Source of the DNA: Sinonovacula constricta
Lineage: Eukaryota; Mollusca; Bivalvia; Cardiida; Solecurtidae
DNA length: 64,000 nt
Direction: 5' to 3'
Assembly: GCA_007844125.1 (NCBI GenBank)
Contig: CM017564.1
Coordinates: forward strand, 19,238,115 to 19,302,114
Positions 24,223-37,195 of the stretch are shown here, piece after piece. The stretch's first letter is position 1; every line of letters begins with the position of its first letter. A program made the position numbers and the translations under genes. The notes under the pieces are model-generated. The model saw only the letters and a program-made list of their open reading frames with translations. It did no database searches and was not told the origin of the DNA.

Positions 24223-27200
24223 CAAGTAAAATAAATACTATTTCTTTGCTGTTAACAGTTGATGTAGTAGGAACAATTTAATTATCAGCAAACGATTTTA
24301 CGCGTGCCTGTCTCATGTTACCATTATACCGTAATGGGTTGGCAAGACACGCATTTTTTGGTAAGAAAAAAATATCGATGGTATGTTACCGGCAGTTATA
24401 TCTCTATTCACAATCACCTGCACTGATTTATTTTTTTTATCTTAAAGAAGTTGCTTCAGATTAGTATGATATAATGTCAGCACATTCAGGTCATTCCAAT
24501 TTTCAATCGCATGCTTTTATAAAATTATTTTATTATTCCTACTCTTAAATATAAATAACACCCAGACTGCAATATTCACACAACATCATTAAATGATGGT
24601 TGGTTATATGTCAATTATTAAACATGATATAAATAGCACTTTCAAGTCATGCTACGTTAAAACTCAGCTACGGCTGGTCTTCTCCATTAAGATTTAAATG
24701 CTATAAGATTCATAGCAACACATAAAAGCTTACGTGTTGTTGATAAAATAAGAGAAGCAATTTGACAAGTCAAGAGTCAATAACAAATTTTAACGTGTGG
24801 GGTATAGATACAGATCCTTGCACACACAAGTACCTACACATTAAAACCTGACTAAACTAACAATACTTTATTGTATTACTCTGACAAGTTTGCAAATCTC
24901 AGGTCATAACATCTTTGTTAATACTAACCGCGTAAAATATAATCGTTCACCAATTAGGCAATATGATATGTAAGCATTATGCGTCAAAGGTTTTGTTTTG
25001 TTCAATGGAATATCTTGAATTTAATAGTTGGCACATGGATCTTCTGTTTTATAAATAAACGCTATCTTCACTTAAAGGGGAGGGTCTCCCTAACTGTAAT
25101 TTTCAAGTAAAGATCCTTCCCAATTAATAACCACCACAATTCTAAATATGTAGATGTTGAAATTACTTCGCTATGTTGATATATTTATCTTCTACTGTGG
25201 CACTACTTTATTTTATTTTATGACGCCAGTTCTTAAATCTAATCATGCGCTCTCGTAACGGCTGAGTATGATCTATTTATGTAACATCTCAATTAATTTT
25301 ACGTTTACACGTGACTGTCATCTTGGCCTATGTTATAATTTGTGACGTTAAACATGCTATACATCCAATAATATGGGAGGTTTCCAAAGGATTCCACATA
25401 CGCAAGAAATATACCAACGTCCAACTTAATAAATATGAGTAAACAAATGATATTCCACTAGCAGAACACAGAGTCACATGTAGCAGCAACAATTCAAACT
25501 TATATTTATACTGTATACACGATATTTCTAATGCCTAACTACATCATTTATAAATTATTGCAAGAAAAGTTAGCGAAAAGTTTATACTTAATTTTATAAA
25601 TTATTTCAAAGAGTAAATCAGTAAGTGCAGTATTTGCGGTCAGATTTTCTTCGAAATAATTGAAATATATTTTATCTATTTATTTTCGCTTGCAATCAAT
25701 GTAATACATGATTGCCTTACAAGTTGAACAAAACCAGCGTAACGTAGTTGAAACTAGATATTAAGTACAGTGTATATTAGCCGCCTCAATGGCTCCGTTG
25801 GTAGAACTATCAACAGTCACAACAGACATGTAAACCGATATGTTCTGGTACAACGTATATCTCATTCATTTTAACGGACACAGACTGGTACTTTTGTTTT
25901 AACCTAGGCCTCCCGTAGCTTAAACCGCCATGTATAATTTCAAACATTTGTTTCAAGTTTCAAGACCCCTGTGTAACTTGTCAGAATAAATCCCCATATT
26001 AACTTGTACAACTGTCATTGAATATTTAGAACTTTAAAGGTGGTATCTCACAGTTTGGACCAACATTTCTTTCAATGACGTCACATATTTTGTTCTTACT
26101 CTTACATTTGGCTTACATGTGAATACCAGTGTCCTGTGCCTTTTCAAATTTCGATATTTGCTGCAATGCTCATATGACGTTGCCATATATTATTTTTATC
26201 AAATATCCAAACAAGTCATTGTTACTTGCAAAGGTCCTGCATTATGCTATTTATTGATATGGATATGTGTGAACTGTCAAGCATAAATCCCCACTCGTCA
26301 AAGCAAACAGCTTTTTCCTAATCGAGCAACGCTGCAGGATTAGCTATTTTAAGCTTAGCAAACCACGTGACCGTTTACGTTTTATATCACTTTTCATCCG
26401 GGTTATCCGCTCTGACGTCGTATTTATTTTAAGCAGAAAACACTAAGGAGTTTTTTATACTTTTGGAATAATACACATTCAGATGATCTTTTCGCAATTA
26501 ATTCAGTCTAACCATTCAATTAGTGTTCAAAATTGTATTTCTTAAGACTATAGTATGGGTTTACACAATAAATATTCCTCAAAGGAGTGATTCGATGATG
26601 TTTTATGTATTTGATATAGGCAAACTGTCAGATAAAACCATAAAAGTGTTTAGATTTTATTCGTTAAATATGTGACTGCAAGTGCCTGCATTGAAACATC
26701 CTCAATGGGTTGTCTCATTTAATACAAATGCATTAAGCGCTGGGTTATACTTATACCCATTATACTTACATCACTGAAATTTAGGCGTCCAACCTATTAG
26801 TGTTGTTGAATTCATTTTTAGTAGGGATGTTAACGAATATTCGAATATCGAATATTTTATAATTTGTATTTCACTTTTGTTAAGTTTGAAAAAAAATTGA
26901 AAAGACATTTTTAGTTGATCGTAGTGTCTCCCAGCGACTTAAGACGCTAGCGATATGTGATCTCGCTCGCTCTAAGATACAGGTGGTGGGTCATGTCTCC
27001 TGATAACGAACTGCCATCTGGTTAACAGTATGAAATCACCTTACCGCGCACAGCCCCTTCTCTGCCCCCTCTCCCACTTAGACCCGGTCACATCACTATA
27101 CAGCTGTGGAAACATTTGCCAAAGTACAATAAACACACGTGGCAGTTCAATGCTGCGGCAATTAGCTATAGCAATTACGTAACACTGACTCTATCCAGCT

Positions 27201-27984
27201 TCGGTCAGGATAGTGGAATACCCTTCTTCGTTATACTGCAATTGGTTCAGATGCAGATTTCCAAGTAATCCAATCAAAATTTCAAAAGATAGTGTCACCA
27301 GCATATTTAGCATATGTTCATAAACTCTATTCTAAAAATTCAGTTTTTGCGTGACGTAATTTCAATAGAAAATGCCGAAATATTCAGAGCACAAAATAAT
27401 GCAGCCTACACTTGGCGCAATAATACACACACACTTTTTGCCAGGATAGTGTATAATAAATACATTATATACGGCCATACTTATTGATAATAGTCTAGCA
27501 GAACTTCTTTTATTTTTAGAAAGCACAATTAGATCATTGTCAAACAAACTTTAATTGCAATCACTTATTGTTTTGTCACTATACTTCATACTTGTTATTT
27601 TATTCCTATACAATACCGCGACATCTGTTATTTTTTGTCACCGCGATTTTCTGTTCTCTGTTTTTGCTTCGTTCTCTCGGAATAATAAAATGTAAATCGT
27701 CTTTTTAATTGTTCGTCCTAGGTTTACTTAACACACTTAAAACACACGAGCTTACAACTTTAATTATTCTTTATGTATATATTGGTTGGTACTTCATCAG
27801 TTTATTAACAGTCAGGTAATCTTGACACTAGTCAATTGCAGTAATTGTCGTCATCAAATGGTTTTGTTTACCCTCGCCTTTCATCCATAAGCATATGGCG
27901 AGCAGGGTCGTAATTGTCACTTGTGTATTGGTAACTAAATGTCCCTAATTGACATGTTATGGCTTCGGATTAACGCCCTTAGCG
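24223..27984. other. Gene-free stretch
   Basis: Contains a tRNA-like fragment at 25,781-25,815 (GCCGCCTCAATGGCTCCG, then TTGGTAGAACTATCAAC, A-box like) and a second hAT-like end at 26,822-26,868 (TAGGGATGTTAACGAATATT, then CGAATATCGAATATT). No supported gene. Confidence 0.4.
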
Positions 27985-27990
27985 ATATCA

Positions 27991-28125
27991 GCCAATCACA
28001 ATAAAACATCAATCAGACCACCAACCAATCAAGACCGTTAATTGGCTGTACACTTGAGCGATTTCCCTTCATAAAACCTTCGTGGTTTTGCCTAACTGTC
28101 TTACAGTCGATCCAGTATCATCCGC
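27991..28125 (+). promoter_or_regulatory. Candidate RNA polymerase II promoter
   Basis: Two CCAAT motifs (27,992 and 28,025) and an inverted one (ATTGG at 28,041) are followed at 28,070 by CATAAAACC, a TATA-like box. About 25-45 nt later comes a pyrimidine-rich possible start region (CTGTCTTACAGTCG). The spacing is typical of a metazoan core promoter. No coding exon follows directly; the closest spliced-looking element on this strand is at 30,704. Confidence 0.3.
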
Positions 28126-30700
28126 ATTGTTTCCTTTTGAAAATACCTTCTTTAATCATTAATGTATTTTATAAGATTAGTTCACAAAACATAATTGACT
28201 GTTTGTTGTTATTGTTTGCTGTTAGTAGAGTAAAATATTTAAATTTTGAGCTATTTTGCATGTGTTGTACAGTTTCATCTAATAAAAGTATGATATGGTT
28301 TTATTAAATCGATATGTTTACATTAAAGGAACTTAATTAGCCCTTTTAATACGTCATATGTTAATACACATAAATAATTAAGTACGCAAAATGCCTTTAA
28401 ATTGTAAAGGTTATTACACGAAGTACAACACGTAACAAAAAGACAGCCAAGTTTTAGATGACTAATTAAAAATGTATATATTACACGGGACTTTGCAGGT
28501 CATCTTAACATTGATTGGTTAATAATAATACTAATAATGATAATAATAATAACAATAATTGTAACAATGACATTGTTTACGCATTTACTGGCATTCTTCA
28601 CTGACAGTATGACATTTAAGTTTCGGTGTGCCGTAAAACTCAAAACACAAATACAATATCTTTACGTTGAACTTCTTTTTTTTAAAAGATTGCCCATAAC
28701 AAAGCTTTAGAAATACTGACATTACTATGCGGCAATTCTATTGTAATAGTCTTGGATTTCCCTTAATATAATTGCTTCACAACATTTCATTTTTGTTTTT
28801 GTATTTGATAATATTTTTTAAGGTAGAGTTTGTTTACTTATATTTTTTTTCCAAGTCATGTCACATTATTTTTCTAGCCAGACGTCAATAACCAATTCTT
28901 ACTTTTAGCTATCCCATTGATGTTAACCTCTTTTACAACTATCATACTGTATATCGAATACATGCAGAGGCTTAATAGGTGGTCATTTTTGTTTTCATTT
29001 TATGACCAGACCCAGGGAAATTGTTGTCTTCGTGACAAAAATGCCAAGGGAGATATAAAGTAGTATCAATCGTCTACGACCTGGCAAGATAAAGTTTCAC
29101 ATAATTACATTGTCTTGAAGTTGTAAAGGTTAAACACGCCAAATGCATATATATTATTTTTGCTTATTGGATTTTATTTTCAAATATATGTTGTTATTTA
29201 ACATAATTCTTAATCACATGCTAAATTGTTTAAACAAAAATGTTACTAATAGGAATCACATTTCCACTAGCCACGTTCGCACAGTTTCTAACTAACCTAA
29301 ATCTCCTACTCGGCGCCGGCAACCGTACCAATCTTTCGCGGGCGATTTAGTGTGGAGCGCCCGAATGAAGCAATTGCGTACTCCCATTTGTATAGAATCG
29401 CTGATATTAATATGAAACAAAAACCATTATAAAACCTTTTTAAATTTTCTTTATAGATTAAGATCAAGTTATTTCGTGAAGCCATGTGTGAGAAATGAGT
29501 GAAGGAGCAAGGATTTGCAACCCGGCCAACATATTACGACAAGAACAGAAACGACAGAACAATGTGGTTAAATGTGGCTAATTATGCTGCCCTTACTTCC
29601 TGCCTCCGTCCTTATGCCATATAGAACCGGCTTTGCTAGATAAAAGGGCACTTAAATATGAAGAAAATAATTAACAAATTGTCATTGTGACTATTATCCA
29701 TGGCTGAACGTTCTCGTTGAACTGTAGGCCACTATGTTTCATGGATGGTTTATTCAAGCTCAGTATATCCTTTAGATAAAAAGGAGACTGTTGTCATTGA
29801 CTGCCTGTGATGTCATGTATAAAAGATTCGTCTGTCATTTAATACAGTGTATACGACTATTTAAGATAGTAAATATATTGTTTATAGGAAAGCAATTTAC
29901 AGCAAACATTAATATGTGTACACAGTACATGAACCTTTTTATAACTAAAATGACAGTGTTTGACATTTAATTTATTTTCAAGCAAATATTGTACAGTCGA
30001 AATAATAACAGCACTTAAGGTAATTCGCACATATTGATCAGTCATAGGTCAATAGGAAAAGACACTTTTCTTCAAGAGTCAACGCTATTTTTAATAGACA
30101 ACAATAACAAACATAATAAACGGGAAACATTCTTAGCGAATATGTGGTACAATATGAATCAACCACGAACACAGCTGGTTATCCCGGGTCTTTACCAATG
30201 TTAAATTAAATGTGATTGGCCTCTGTGTGATGGTTCCTATCTGCTTTTCACAAAGACAACTCCATGCGTATGTCGGACGCACATAACCGCAACCATTTAA
30301 GACGCTGCTGTTGTGTGTGGTTTGTATGAGCTCCAATTAATCGGCAACCCGTCTCAGTCTGTCAGGGACAGAAAGTTAATAATTGATCATTTGTTGCGCT
30401 GGCGGGCGGGGCATTTTCAAACAATAAACAAGGAATAACTTCTTAAGCAACGAATGCAAATTTTCTAATTATATGACTGGAATTTCTGCTATTCGTTTCA
30501 TAACTATGAAATAATTGGAGTAATCTTTGTCTCCTAACATGAAATTTGACACCGGTAAAATATTAAAATATATGTAATCATATTTACACATAAACAAAAC
30601 ATATGTAAACTACTGCGTATGTACATCAACTGCATAAATGTAAAGCTGCTGTACTAACGCATATAGCAGCGATCCAACCTGTGTTTATGCTTTCCTCTTT
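28126..30700. other. Gene-free stretch
   Basis: AT-rich, with a short (TAA)n-like tract at 28,525-28,560 and a less AT-rich patch at 29,290-29,380. Nothing else is supported. Confidence 0.4.
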
Positions 30701-30703
30701 CAG

Positions 30704-30811
30704 GTCATTGACAGTTATCCAGGTGTAATAGTGGTAGAGTGATCTTAACCAGAATGTCTGGGTGACATTATCAAGAATAGCATAGGAGGTGAGGTTATTC
30801 AGCCTGGCCAG
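30704..30811 (+). ncRNA. Candidate non-coding exon (5' UTR or lncRNA)
   Basis: A strong acceptor (TTTCCTCTTTCAG, 30,691-30,703) and a strong donor (CCAG|GTAAGA at 30,811/30,812) bound 108 nt. All three frames contain stops, so it cannot be an internal coding exon. A second small AG...GT pair (about 30,853-30,876) lies just downstream. Confidence 0.35.
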
Positions 30812-31269
30812 GTAAGAATTCTCGAAAATTCAGCAGTCGTCACAGTCTTCCAGGTCAAGCGTTGGTCTTCGTACAGGTAACAAATGCCAGCGAGATACAG
30901 TAAAACTCATCGCAGCCAATATGTCCTTAAATGTCGGAAGACATATCACTTATAATAAAGAAAAAGCGTTTGGAACAGTGTCAGGTACTGTTAGACCGAT
31001 TTGTATTCACGGATGAATTCATATATGTGACTGATGCAATGTTAGCTCCACTTAACTACTTAACTATGTTTTTTGAAGCCATATGTTATGTAACAAACGT
31101 TAGTCTTAACGTTTTTATCTACCATCACAATTACCACCACTTCCTTAAAAGCTGTGATGGATGATAATCTCAAACTTTAAGTCAGATCGTTCTCTTAAAG
31201 AGGAAAATATATCTTTATCATTTAGAATTATAACAACGGACGCCAGGGAAGGACCCTACTTAGTGTAAA

Positions 31270-31610
31270 CTAAACCACTGATAACTTAATCGGGACTGCG
31301 TATTGCACCCCGCAGTCGGCTGGAAACAAGCTTTCGTCTTCCTGGATATTGGCGTTTAGGAAACATTGCCTTATTGATTCTTTGTACATCAGGGAGTTGC
31401 AGTTCTCGTGCTGCATGCACGACTTGATGCACTTGCATGTCGTTGATGTTTTCCATCTGACCAAAAGGGTCTCCATATGTGAATTTACATGTGTCTTTGA
31501 TAAACTCGTAAAACATGATTTCCCAAAAGGTGAGGCCTATACTAATTAGAGAAAAGACAGCGAAGAGTCTCAACATCATACATTTGACCACTGCCGTCTA
31601 TAGTTTTCTC
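31270..31610 (-). pseudogene. Small secreted PAN/apple-like protein, frame-shifted
   Basis: On the minus strand an acceptor (TTTTTTGCAG) opens an exon at 31,610, and the ATG is at 31,579. The first frame gives a hydrophobic leader (MMLRLFAVFSLISIG) and DTCKFTYG. The second frame, one base off, continues with TTCKCIKSCMQHENCNSLMY, then QCFLNANIQ and ADCGVQYAVP to a TAG at 31,270. The Cys spacing (C-x-C-x3-C-x5-C, then Y...C) is typical of PAN/apple domains, which are extracellular ligand-binding folds. The shift falls between about 31,470 and 31,490: the downstream frame has a stop (TGTAAA region) just 5' of this point. Either this copy is broken or the sequence has a one-base error. No further exon was found. 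Confidence 0.45.
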
Positions 31611-31619
31611 CTGCAAAAA

Positions 31620-32202
31620 ATATTAAAATACCGAAACATTTGAACTTTCAAAATAACAATGCACTTACATCCTTAGTTACTATTTCTACAGACTCACAAG
31701 CTATATGTCTACGAAGGCGCCTAGTTGCAAACTGAAGCACTACATGGCACAACATAGACAGTCTTTTTTGTCACCGAATAAAACGTTAATTATCCTATTT
31801 GCTCTTTTATTGACACAAATAACTACTTTACGGTGGCCTTTATTCGGTTGTGAGCAACTTAAATGAATAGATGAGTTTTTGCTTTCTGGCCGGATTTATC
31901 TTCTTTTTTGGAGAATTCTTAGCAGTTAAATCTAAATGTCTGTCGAATTTTTGTTTATTGCTTGGTTTATTGCCGCAATTATTTTATATAATATAGGATT
32001 GTTTGTATTTTACGGCACACAGACACTTGATAGGTCATACGGCGCTGAAATATATGTTTAATAATGATTCATAATTAGAAATTGAGATAGGGTTTTAATT
32101 ATATGTTTCGATTTTATTTTGCCAACATAATTTCAAAAATCTTTCTTGACGGAAATATCATTGTATCTATGTTTTCTTATAAAGAATCAAGTACGCACAC
32201 CG
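31620..32202. other. Gene-free stretch
   Basis: AT-rich; it would be the intron or upstream region of the PAN-like gene on the minus strand. No first exon was recognised. Confidence 0.3.
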
Positions 32203-32338
32203 TAAGTCAGTTGGGAGACCTTGCCAAATTAAGTCCTTTGCCCCTAACCGGACTTGGACTTGGACACATGCCGTGAAATGCCAAGCAGTCAGAGGAATTA
32301 CAAGTCGGCGACTCTACCGCCTGGTCACGTGCGGCCCG
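32203..32338 (-). mobile_element. tRNA-derived SINE, copy 3
   Basis: The minus strand shows GGCGGTAGAGTCGCCGACTT (A box) and a degenerate B box (GTGTCCAAGTCC), then the tail AAGGTCTCCCAACTGACTTA. It shares GTAATTCCTCTGACTGCTT with copy 1. Confidence 0.7.
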
Positions 32339-32699
32339 TAATGATCATGTGGAGTGTCCATTATACTATGTTAACCTTAAATACACCTATTGATTGACAT
32401 TGCTTAATCGACATTTTAGGTCTTAAATTACTTGATGCCGTCAAAGTTATTGCGTTGAAAAACTAGCACCCACTCAGCGACTCGAAGCACCATAGTAGCA
32501 GATCTCAATATTGTTTTTTTAAAAGAAAGGAAGCATTTTCCGTAAAAATTTAATGTTTAACCGTTTAAATGACATTGTGTTTCTTACACATAATTTGAAG
32601 GTAGCAAACTGGTGACTTTTGGTTTAGTTTAGTTAACTCGCCCTATGAATGTAAATGTGTCAGTGGGATAAAATCAGTATTCATAAACTTCAATAATAT

Positions 32700-32890
32700 A
32701 AAAAAGAATATATGACAAAGTCCTATGAGTATTGCAACATATACCAAACTCCGAAAAGGCACAGAACAAAGGTATTTCACATGCAAGCCAAGCGAAAAGT
32801 AAGAACAAATTTGTGATGAGTCATTTAAGGAAAGGAGCAAACCCCACAGTTACCGCCTTGGAACGGTCAGTCGGCAATATGGAATATAAA
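32700..32890 (+). repeat. Family B repeat, copy 7 (3' truncated)
   Basis: It is almost identical to 37,528-37,705: TATGACAAAGTCCTATGAG, GCAACATATACCAAACTCCG, then the core at 32,850. The match stops just after CGGCAATATGGA. Confidence 0.75.
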
Positions 32891-33393
32891 ACTCACCTCC
32901 AAACAATAAACATAAACTTTGTGACAAAATAAAAAAAAAACTCACCTACAAATAATGTTCATGCACCTAAAACGACACATATATAAAACAAAATATTCAT
33001 ATGATATGAGTTTTATAATGTATGCTAGTTTGTTCCGGATATCAATACAACCTGCTTGGGAGTATATCTGGACTACTAACACTTTACGATATGTTTTCAT
33101 TAAGTTAAATGCATAATGCCAACTCAATGGGACCGTAAAGTATTTTTATCCCTAACATTGTATCATTTTAAATTAATGGTTATAAATACAAACATCCTTC
33201 AAATCAAAATCAACTTGACTTCAAGAAATATTGCAAAATGAAGATGTACTCATAGAAATACACACGCTTCTCCTTTATTTTATATGAATTAGAACCCTCT
33301 AAACAATAAATATGTTCCATCTCATTAGCTAACTTCTTGGCCTTAAACAAAGCTTACAACTTAACATTTGTTTTTACTTATCTTTCATTTAAG

Positions 33394-33648
33394 CCCACAG
33401 TTCCACGATCCCTGCGCTTGGAAGTAAAGGAGCGATGCATGCAGGCTTTATATTCTTGTCGGTCCTCAAACAAGGAATGTCTAGAAAAGACAAAGGCTGA
33501 TTTAATTCTGTTTAAGTCAGATGTAGTTACGCAATTAAACAAAATTAAAAAGGAGATACTGAGCAAGGCTATGAAGCAGAATGAAGAAAACAACAAGAAG
33601 ATTGAAGACTTGGATCAAAAGATAGCATCACACAGAATTCACAGATAA
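33394..33648 (+). CDS. Candidate terminal exon encoding a short coiled coil
   Basis: After a pyrimidine-rich acceptor (TCTTTCATTTAAG, AG at 33,392-33,393) the frame is open for 84 codons in phase 0 to a TAA. The residues are charged and heptad-like (ECLEKTKADL, DVVTQLNKIKKEIL, NEENNKKIEDLDQKI), like the coiled coil of TRIM-type proteins. They are loosely similar in style to the coil of the propeller exon at 2,094. AATAAA at 33,796-33,801 could be the poly(A) signal. An in-frame ATG at 33,439 would allow a 70-residue product. No partner exon is certain; function unknown. Confidence 0.35.
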   Translation, partial: PTVPRSLRLEVKERCMQALYSCRSSNKECLEKTKADLILFKSDVVTQLNKIKKEILSKAMKQNEENNKKIEDLDQKIASHRIHR

Positions 33649-33801
33649 TCTGTTCTGAAAAACTCAACCAAGACATAAATATACAAATTTACACGAAGTG
33701 CGTGGATGGGGCCTGATATAAATCTAATGGGTCATTTTGCTGACATTTCTTCTAAAGTGGTATCTGTTGTTTTTCTCTTTGCAGAAAGTCTGTACAATAA
33801 A

Positions 33802-34914
33802 CTGTAACTATCTTTATTATGTTGTGTTCTCATCACATATTCAACATTATTACTTTTAAAGATTGATCAGTTATTCTAGTTTAATCGACCAAACTATCAA
33901 ACAAGGTTTTCGGATTCATTAACACAGTATGAACACAATATTTGTTTGTTGTTTTTTCAACAACACAGATGTTCACTTACAAAGAACGTAGCTTTTTTTA
34001 GGAATTAGACTTGTATTTACTTCGCCAATAGGTGTGTCAGTGTCGCGGCTATCCCACCAATTTACAATTTTATTAATTGACAATTAACTAAAGACAGCAA
34101 AGTGCGAACAAATAAAGGCATTTACAAACAGGTTTTCATGAAAATGTCGTTACACGTATATTATTGCATACGCACAATACTGAATTAACAGACTGTTGAC
34201 ACTGTCCAACCGTGCTTAGATTAGAATGTTAACCAGTTAATGTTTTCATCTATCTTTTTATTGGATGTTTATGGATACAGTTATTAAAGCGCATTATATA
34301 CATGATACCACCATTTGTTGTAAAAGCGGCACATTAGTAAATGTTATTTACTGCGTAATGGAACAGCATGCAAGATATTATGTTACATTGCACGAATAAT
34401 GTTTTATTTTTGTTTTGTATGAATAAAATATTGAAGTAGTCTGTCTAAGTTGGGTTACGATAAGTTACAAGTATATTCTGCTATTTGCTAAATTTCCACG
34501 ACATAGAAAAGGTAACATTTATATGTCATTAAACTCAATTTGTGTACAAGAATACATAAATAATTAAAAAGGTTGTGTTTGTTTATACTTTCATGTGTTT
34601 CAGATTGTAGGCAATGGGATCGTTTAAATGCAATTTCTTATTTAGAGAAGTAATTAAAGTACATAATTGTCTTGTATTTCCTCAATATTTAATGAATTTA
34701 CAGCATAAAATGTTATTTTCCGTTGTGTCAAAAATTCAGAAACAATATGGAGTCTAGATAAAAGGAAGGTACTACTTTTACGTTTCGTTTATTTTTTTGT
34801 GTTTGTATTTTGGGTTATACGGCACACGTGAGAAAATTAAAAACATATTAGGTTAGAAAATGTGAATTATAAGTGAAAACAGGTTAACATATTAAACAGT
34901 TGAAATATTTAACG
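33802..34914. other. Gene-free stretch
   Basis: AT-rich, no features recognised. Confidence 0.4.
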
Positions 34915-37195
34915 TAAGCGTAATATACCGTTTAAAAAATATAACTTATTAAGAATACCTATCTCGTTCAGGAAGCAAACAAGTTTGGAGTCGGACACTG
35001 TTTTAAATAGTTCGTATTTGTTATTGACATTAAAATATTAAGACCGAATATGGCCTTTGTCAATACAATAAAATGACATATGACTAGCTGTGAGTGGTTC
35101 CTGGCAAGGAACACATTCATGCTGAACTTCCCTCTTTAATAGATATAAATGAGTTAATCTAGTATGTCCAACGCGACAGCGGGTAAGAGCTACGTCTTCC
35201 CGCCTATTTCTCTGCAAATAGAGATATTAGTACCGACGATAGGTTTAATTGCGTTTAACTTGTTATTAATGGTATTGTCCCAACTTGTTTGCCATTTTGT
35301 TAAAATATATCGATTGATAAGTTTCTTAAAATCTGTGTGTGGGATGGAAAATTCTGTCTCATTAAGGGTTTAGGTTTCTTCGGATGGCTACATGACTAGT
35401 TATCCAAGAAAAAACAATATGCTTATTAAGAGAAAGTTCATTGAGTTTCAAAAGTAAATCTCTAATGTGAGGGTTGGAAAAAAATGAGGTTTTTTAATGG
35501 ACTGTAACACTGACAAAGAGTCATTTAACATTACAAATTTATCGCCAGGATGATTTGAAATGAATGAAAAGAAAGGTTACCAGCCTAGATTTCGGCTGTA
35601 AAGGTGGAAGATTCGGGGGTAATTTTTGTTTAAAACAATGAATTTTGCTTACAGAAGCACAGCCGACATATGAATCTGCTGTTGAGCCATCAGTATATAT
35701 CGAAGTAATTTGAGTATTTCTTGTTGCGCAGTTTGTTAAAATTTGAGCGAAGTACGAAAGGGTCTGTTTTTGACTTATTATATGTACAGAGAGTCAAATG
35801 AACATTGGGAGATTTTAATTGCCATGGTAGAAATTCCAGAACATTATTTTCTATTACTTGATTTAAATTCATTTGTGATGTGTGTTTGATTTCCAGCATG
35901 CGTAAACCAAACATTTTAATTGCCTTTGGTTTACGCTCGTAACAATGTTCGTATTTAGGATTACACTATATGCGGATTTTTTTGGATTAGATTTAACTTT
36001 AGTAATGAACTGAAGCGCAAGTTTCTCTCGTCTTCGATATAATGAAGGCTCATTAGCTTCAACGTAAAGCCTCTCTACAGGAGAGGTCCTGAGATCTCCA
36101 AGGGCCAGACGGAGTCCCTGGTTGTGATAAACGTCTAGCAACTGAATATATGACCTTCTTTCAGAGCCGTAAACAATGCTGCCTTAATCTAGTTTTGATC
36201 TTTCTAGTGATCTATAAAGTTGAAATAAAAGTTTTCTATTAGCTCCCCAGTCGGTATGGGATAAAAGTTTCAACAGGTTAAGAGATTTAAGACATTTAGA
36301 TTTTACTTATTTGATATGTGGTATAAAAGATAATTTGCTGTCAAATATGACACCAAGAAATTTGGTTTCCTTGACAACAGAAATACGAGTGTTATTAAGA
36401 AATAATTCAGGATCGTTGTGTTCTTTTCTGACAGAAATGTATGCAGTTTGTTTTGATGACTGAAAATTTAAAACCATTGTTGTTACTCCAAGTTTGTAAT
36501 TCGTTGAGGCATTGTTGTAATTGCCCTTCTATTGTGTTCATATTTTTGGAACGATGACATATAAGGAAATCGTCCACATGTAGTGAACAATTTGGAGTGT
36601 TTACACGTTTATTTATTTTCTAGTTAAAGAGAGTAACTGACAATATACTACTCTGAGGGACACCTTGTTCCTGTTTATGAATTTCAACTTGAAAATGTTA
36701 GAATGTCAGAAAGAAAACTGTTAATAATTGTGGGTAAACGACCCTTGAGACCAAGGTCACCTATATCTTTTAAAATCCCATGTTTTCATGTAGTATCGTA
36801 TGCCTTTTCAATATCAAAGAACACCGCTACAGTGTGTTCTTTCTTGATAATTGCATCTCTAATAAAAGTTTCAAATCGAACGAGATGATCGAGTGTACTC
36901 CGTTGGTTTCTGAATCCATTTTCAAAATTCTGTGAGTAAATATTTGATTCAAGATACCAAACGAGTCTATTATTTATCATCAGTTCTAAAGTTTTACATA
37001 TACAACTAGTCAAAGCAATTGGACCGTCTCCAGATAACTGAAATACTGTTGGTGGGACGATAAACCTAATAAACAAAGAAAGCAATTGGCCTGTAACTTA
37101 CAGGATCTGTTGGATCCTTGCCTTGTTTAGGTATTGGAATGACGAATCCATTTTCCAAGAATTTGGAACTTTTCTAGAAAACCAAGTTTCATTAA
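34915..37195 (-). mobile_element. 5'-truncated jockey-like LINE retrotransposon
   Basis: Reading the minus strand from 37,195, I can follow the second ORF of a jockey-clade non-LTR element. In order: FVIPIPKQGKDPTDP, then the reverse transcriptase with LTSCICKTLELMINNRL and AVFFDIEKAYDTT (about 37,110-36,786); VPQSSILSVTLFN; the catalytic region as HVDDFLICHRSKNM (about 36,560); the post-RT part GLRLALGDLRTSPVERLYVEA (36,120-36,060); an RNase H-like start IYTDGS (about 35,690); and a C-terminal part with HECVPCQEPLT (about 35,110) and KLVCFLNEIGILNK (about 34,970). The endonuclease and first ORF are missing, as expected for 5' truncation. No poly(A) tail or target-site duplication was identified. 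Confidence 0.88.
35040..37110 (-). pseudogene. Broken jockey-like RT/RNase H coding region
   Basis: The conserved Trp after AYDTT is replaced by a TGA stop. A segment between the palm motifs is lost, with a frame change. The GVPQG motif reads VPQSS. The first residue of the YxDD box is His. Further stops break the post-RT region, and the RNase H-like part is in several frames. It therefore encodes no working enzyme. The pieces remain easy to recognise, suggesting moderate age. Confidence 0.85.

Noticed and set aside
35164..35373. Plus-strand hydrophobic ORF
   Set aside because: It is antisense to the C-terminal part of the jockey-like LINE.
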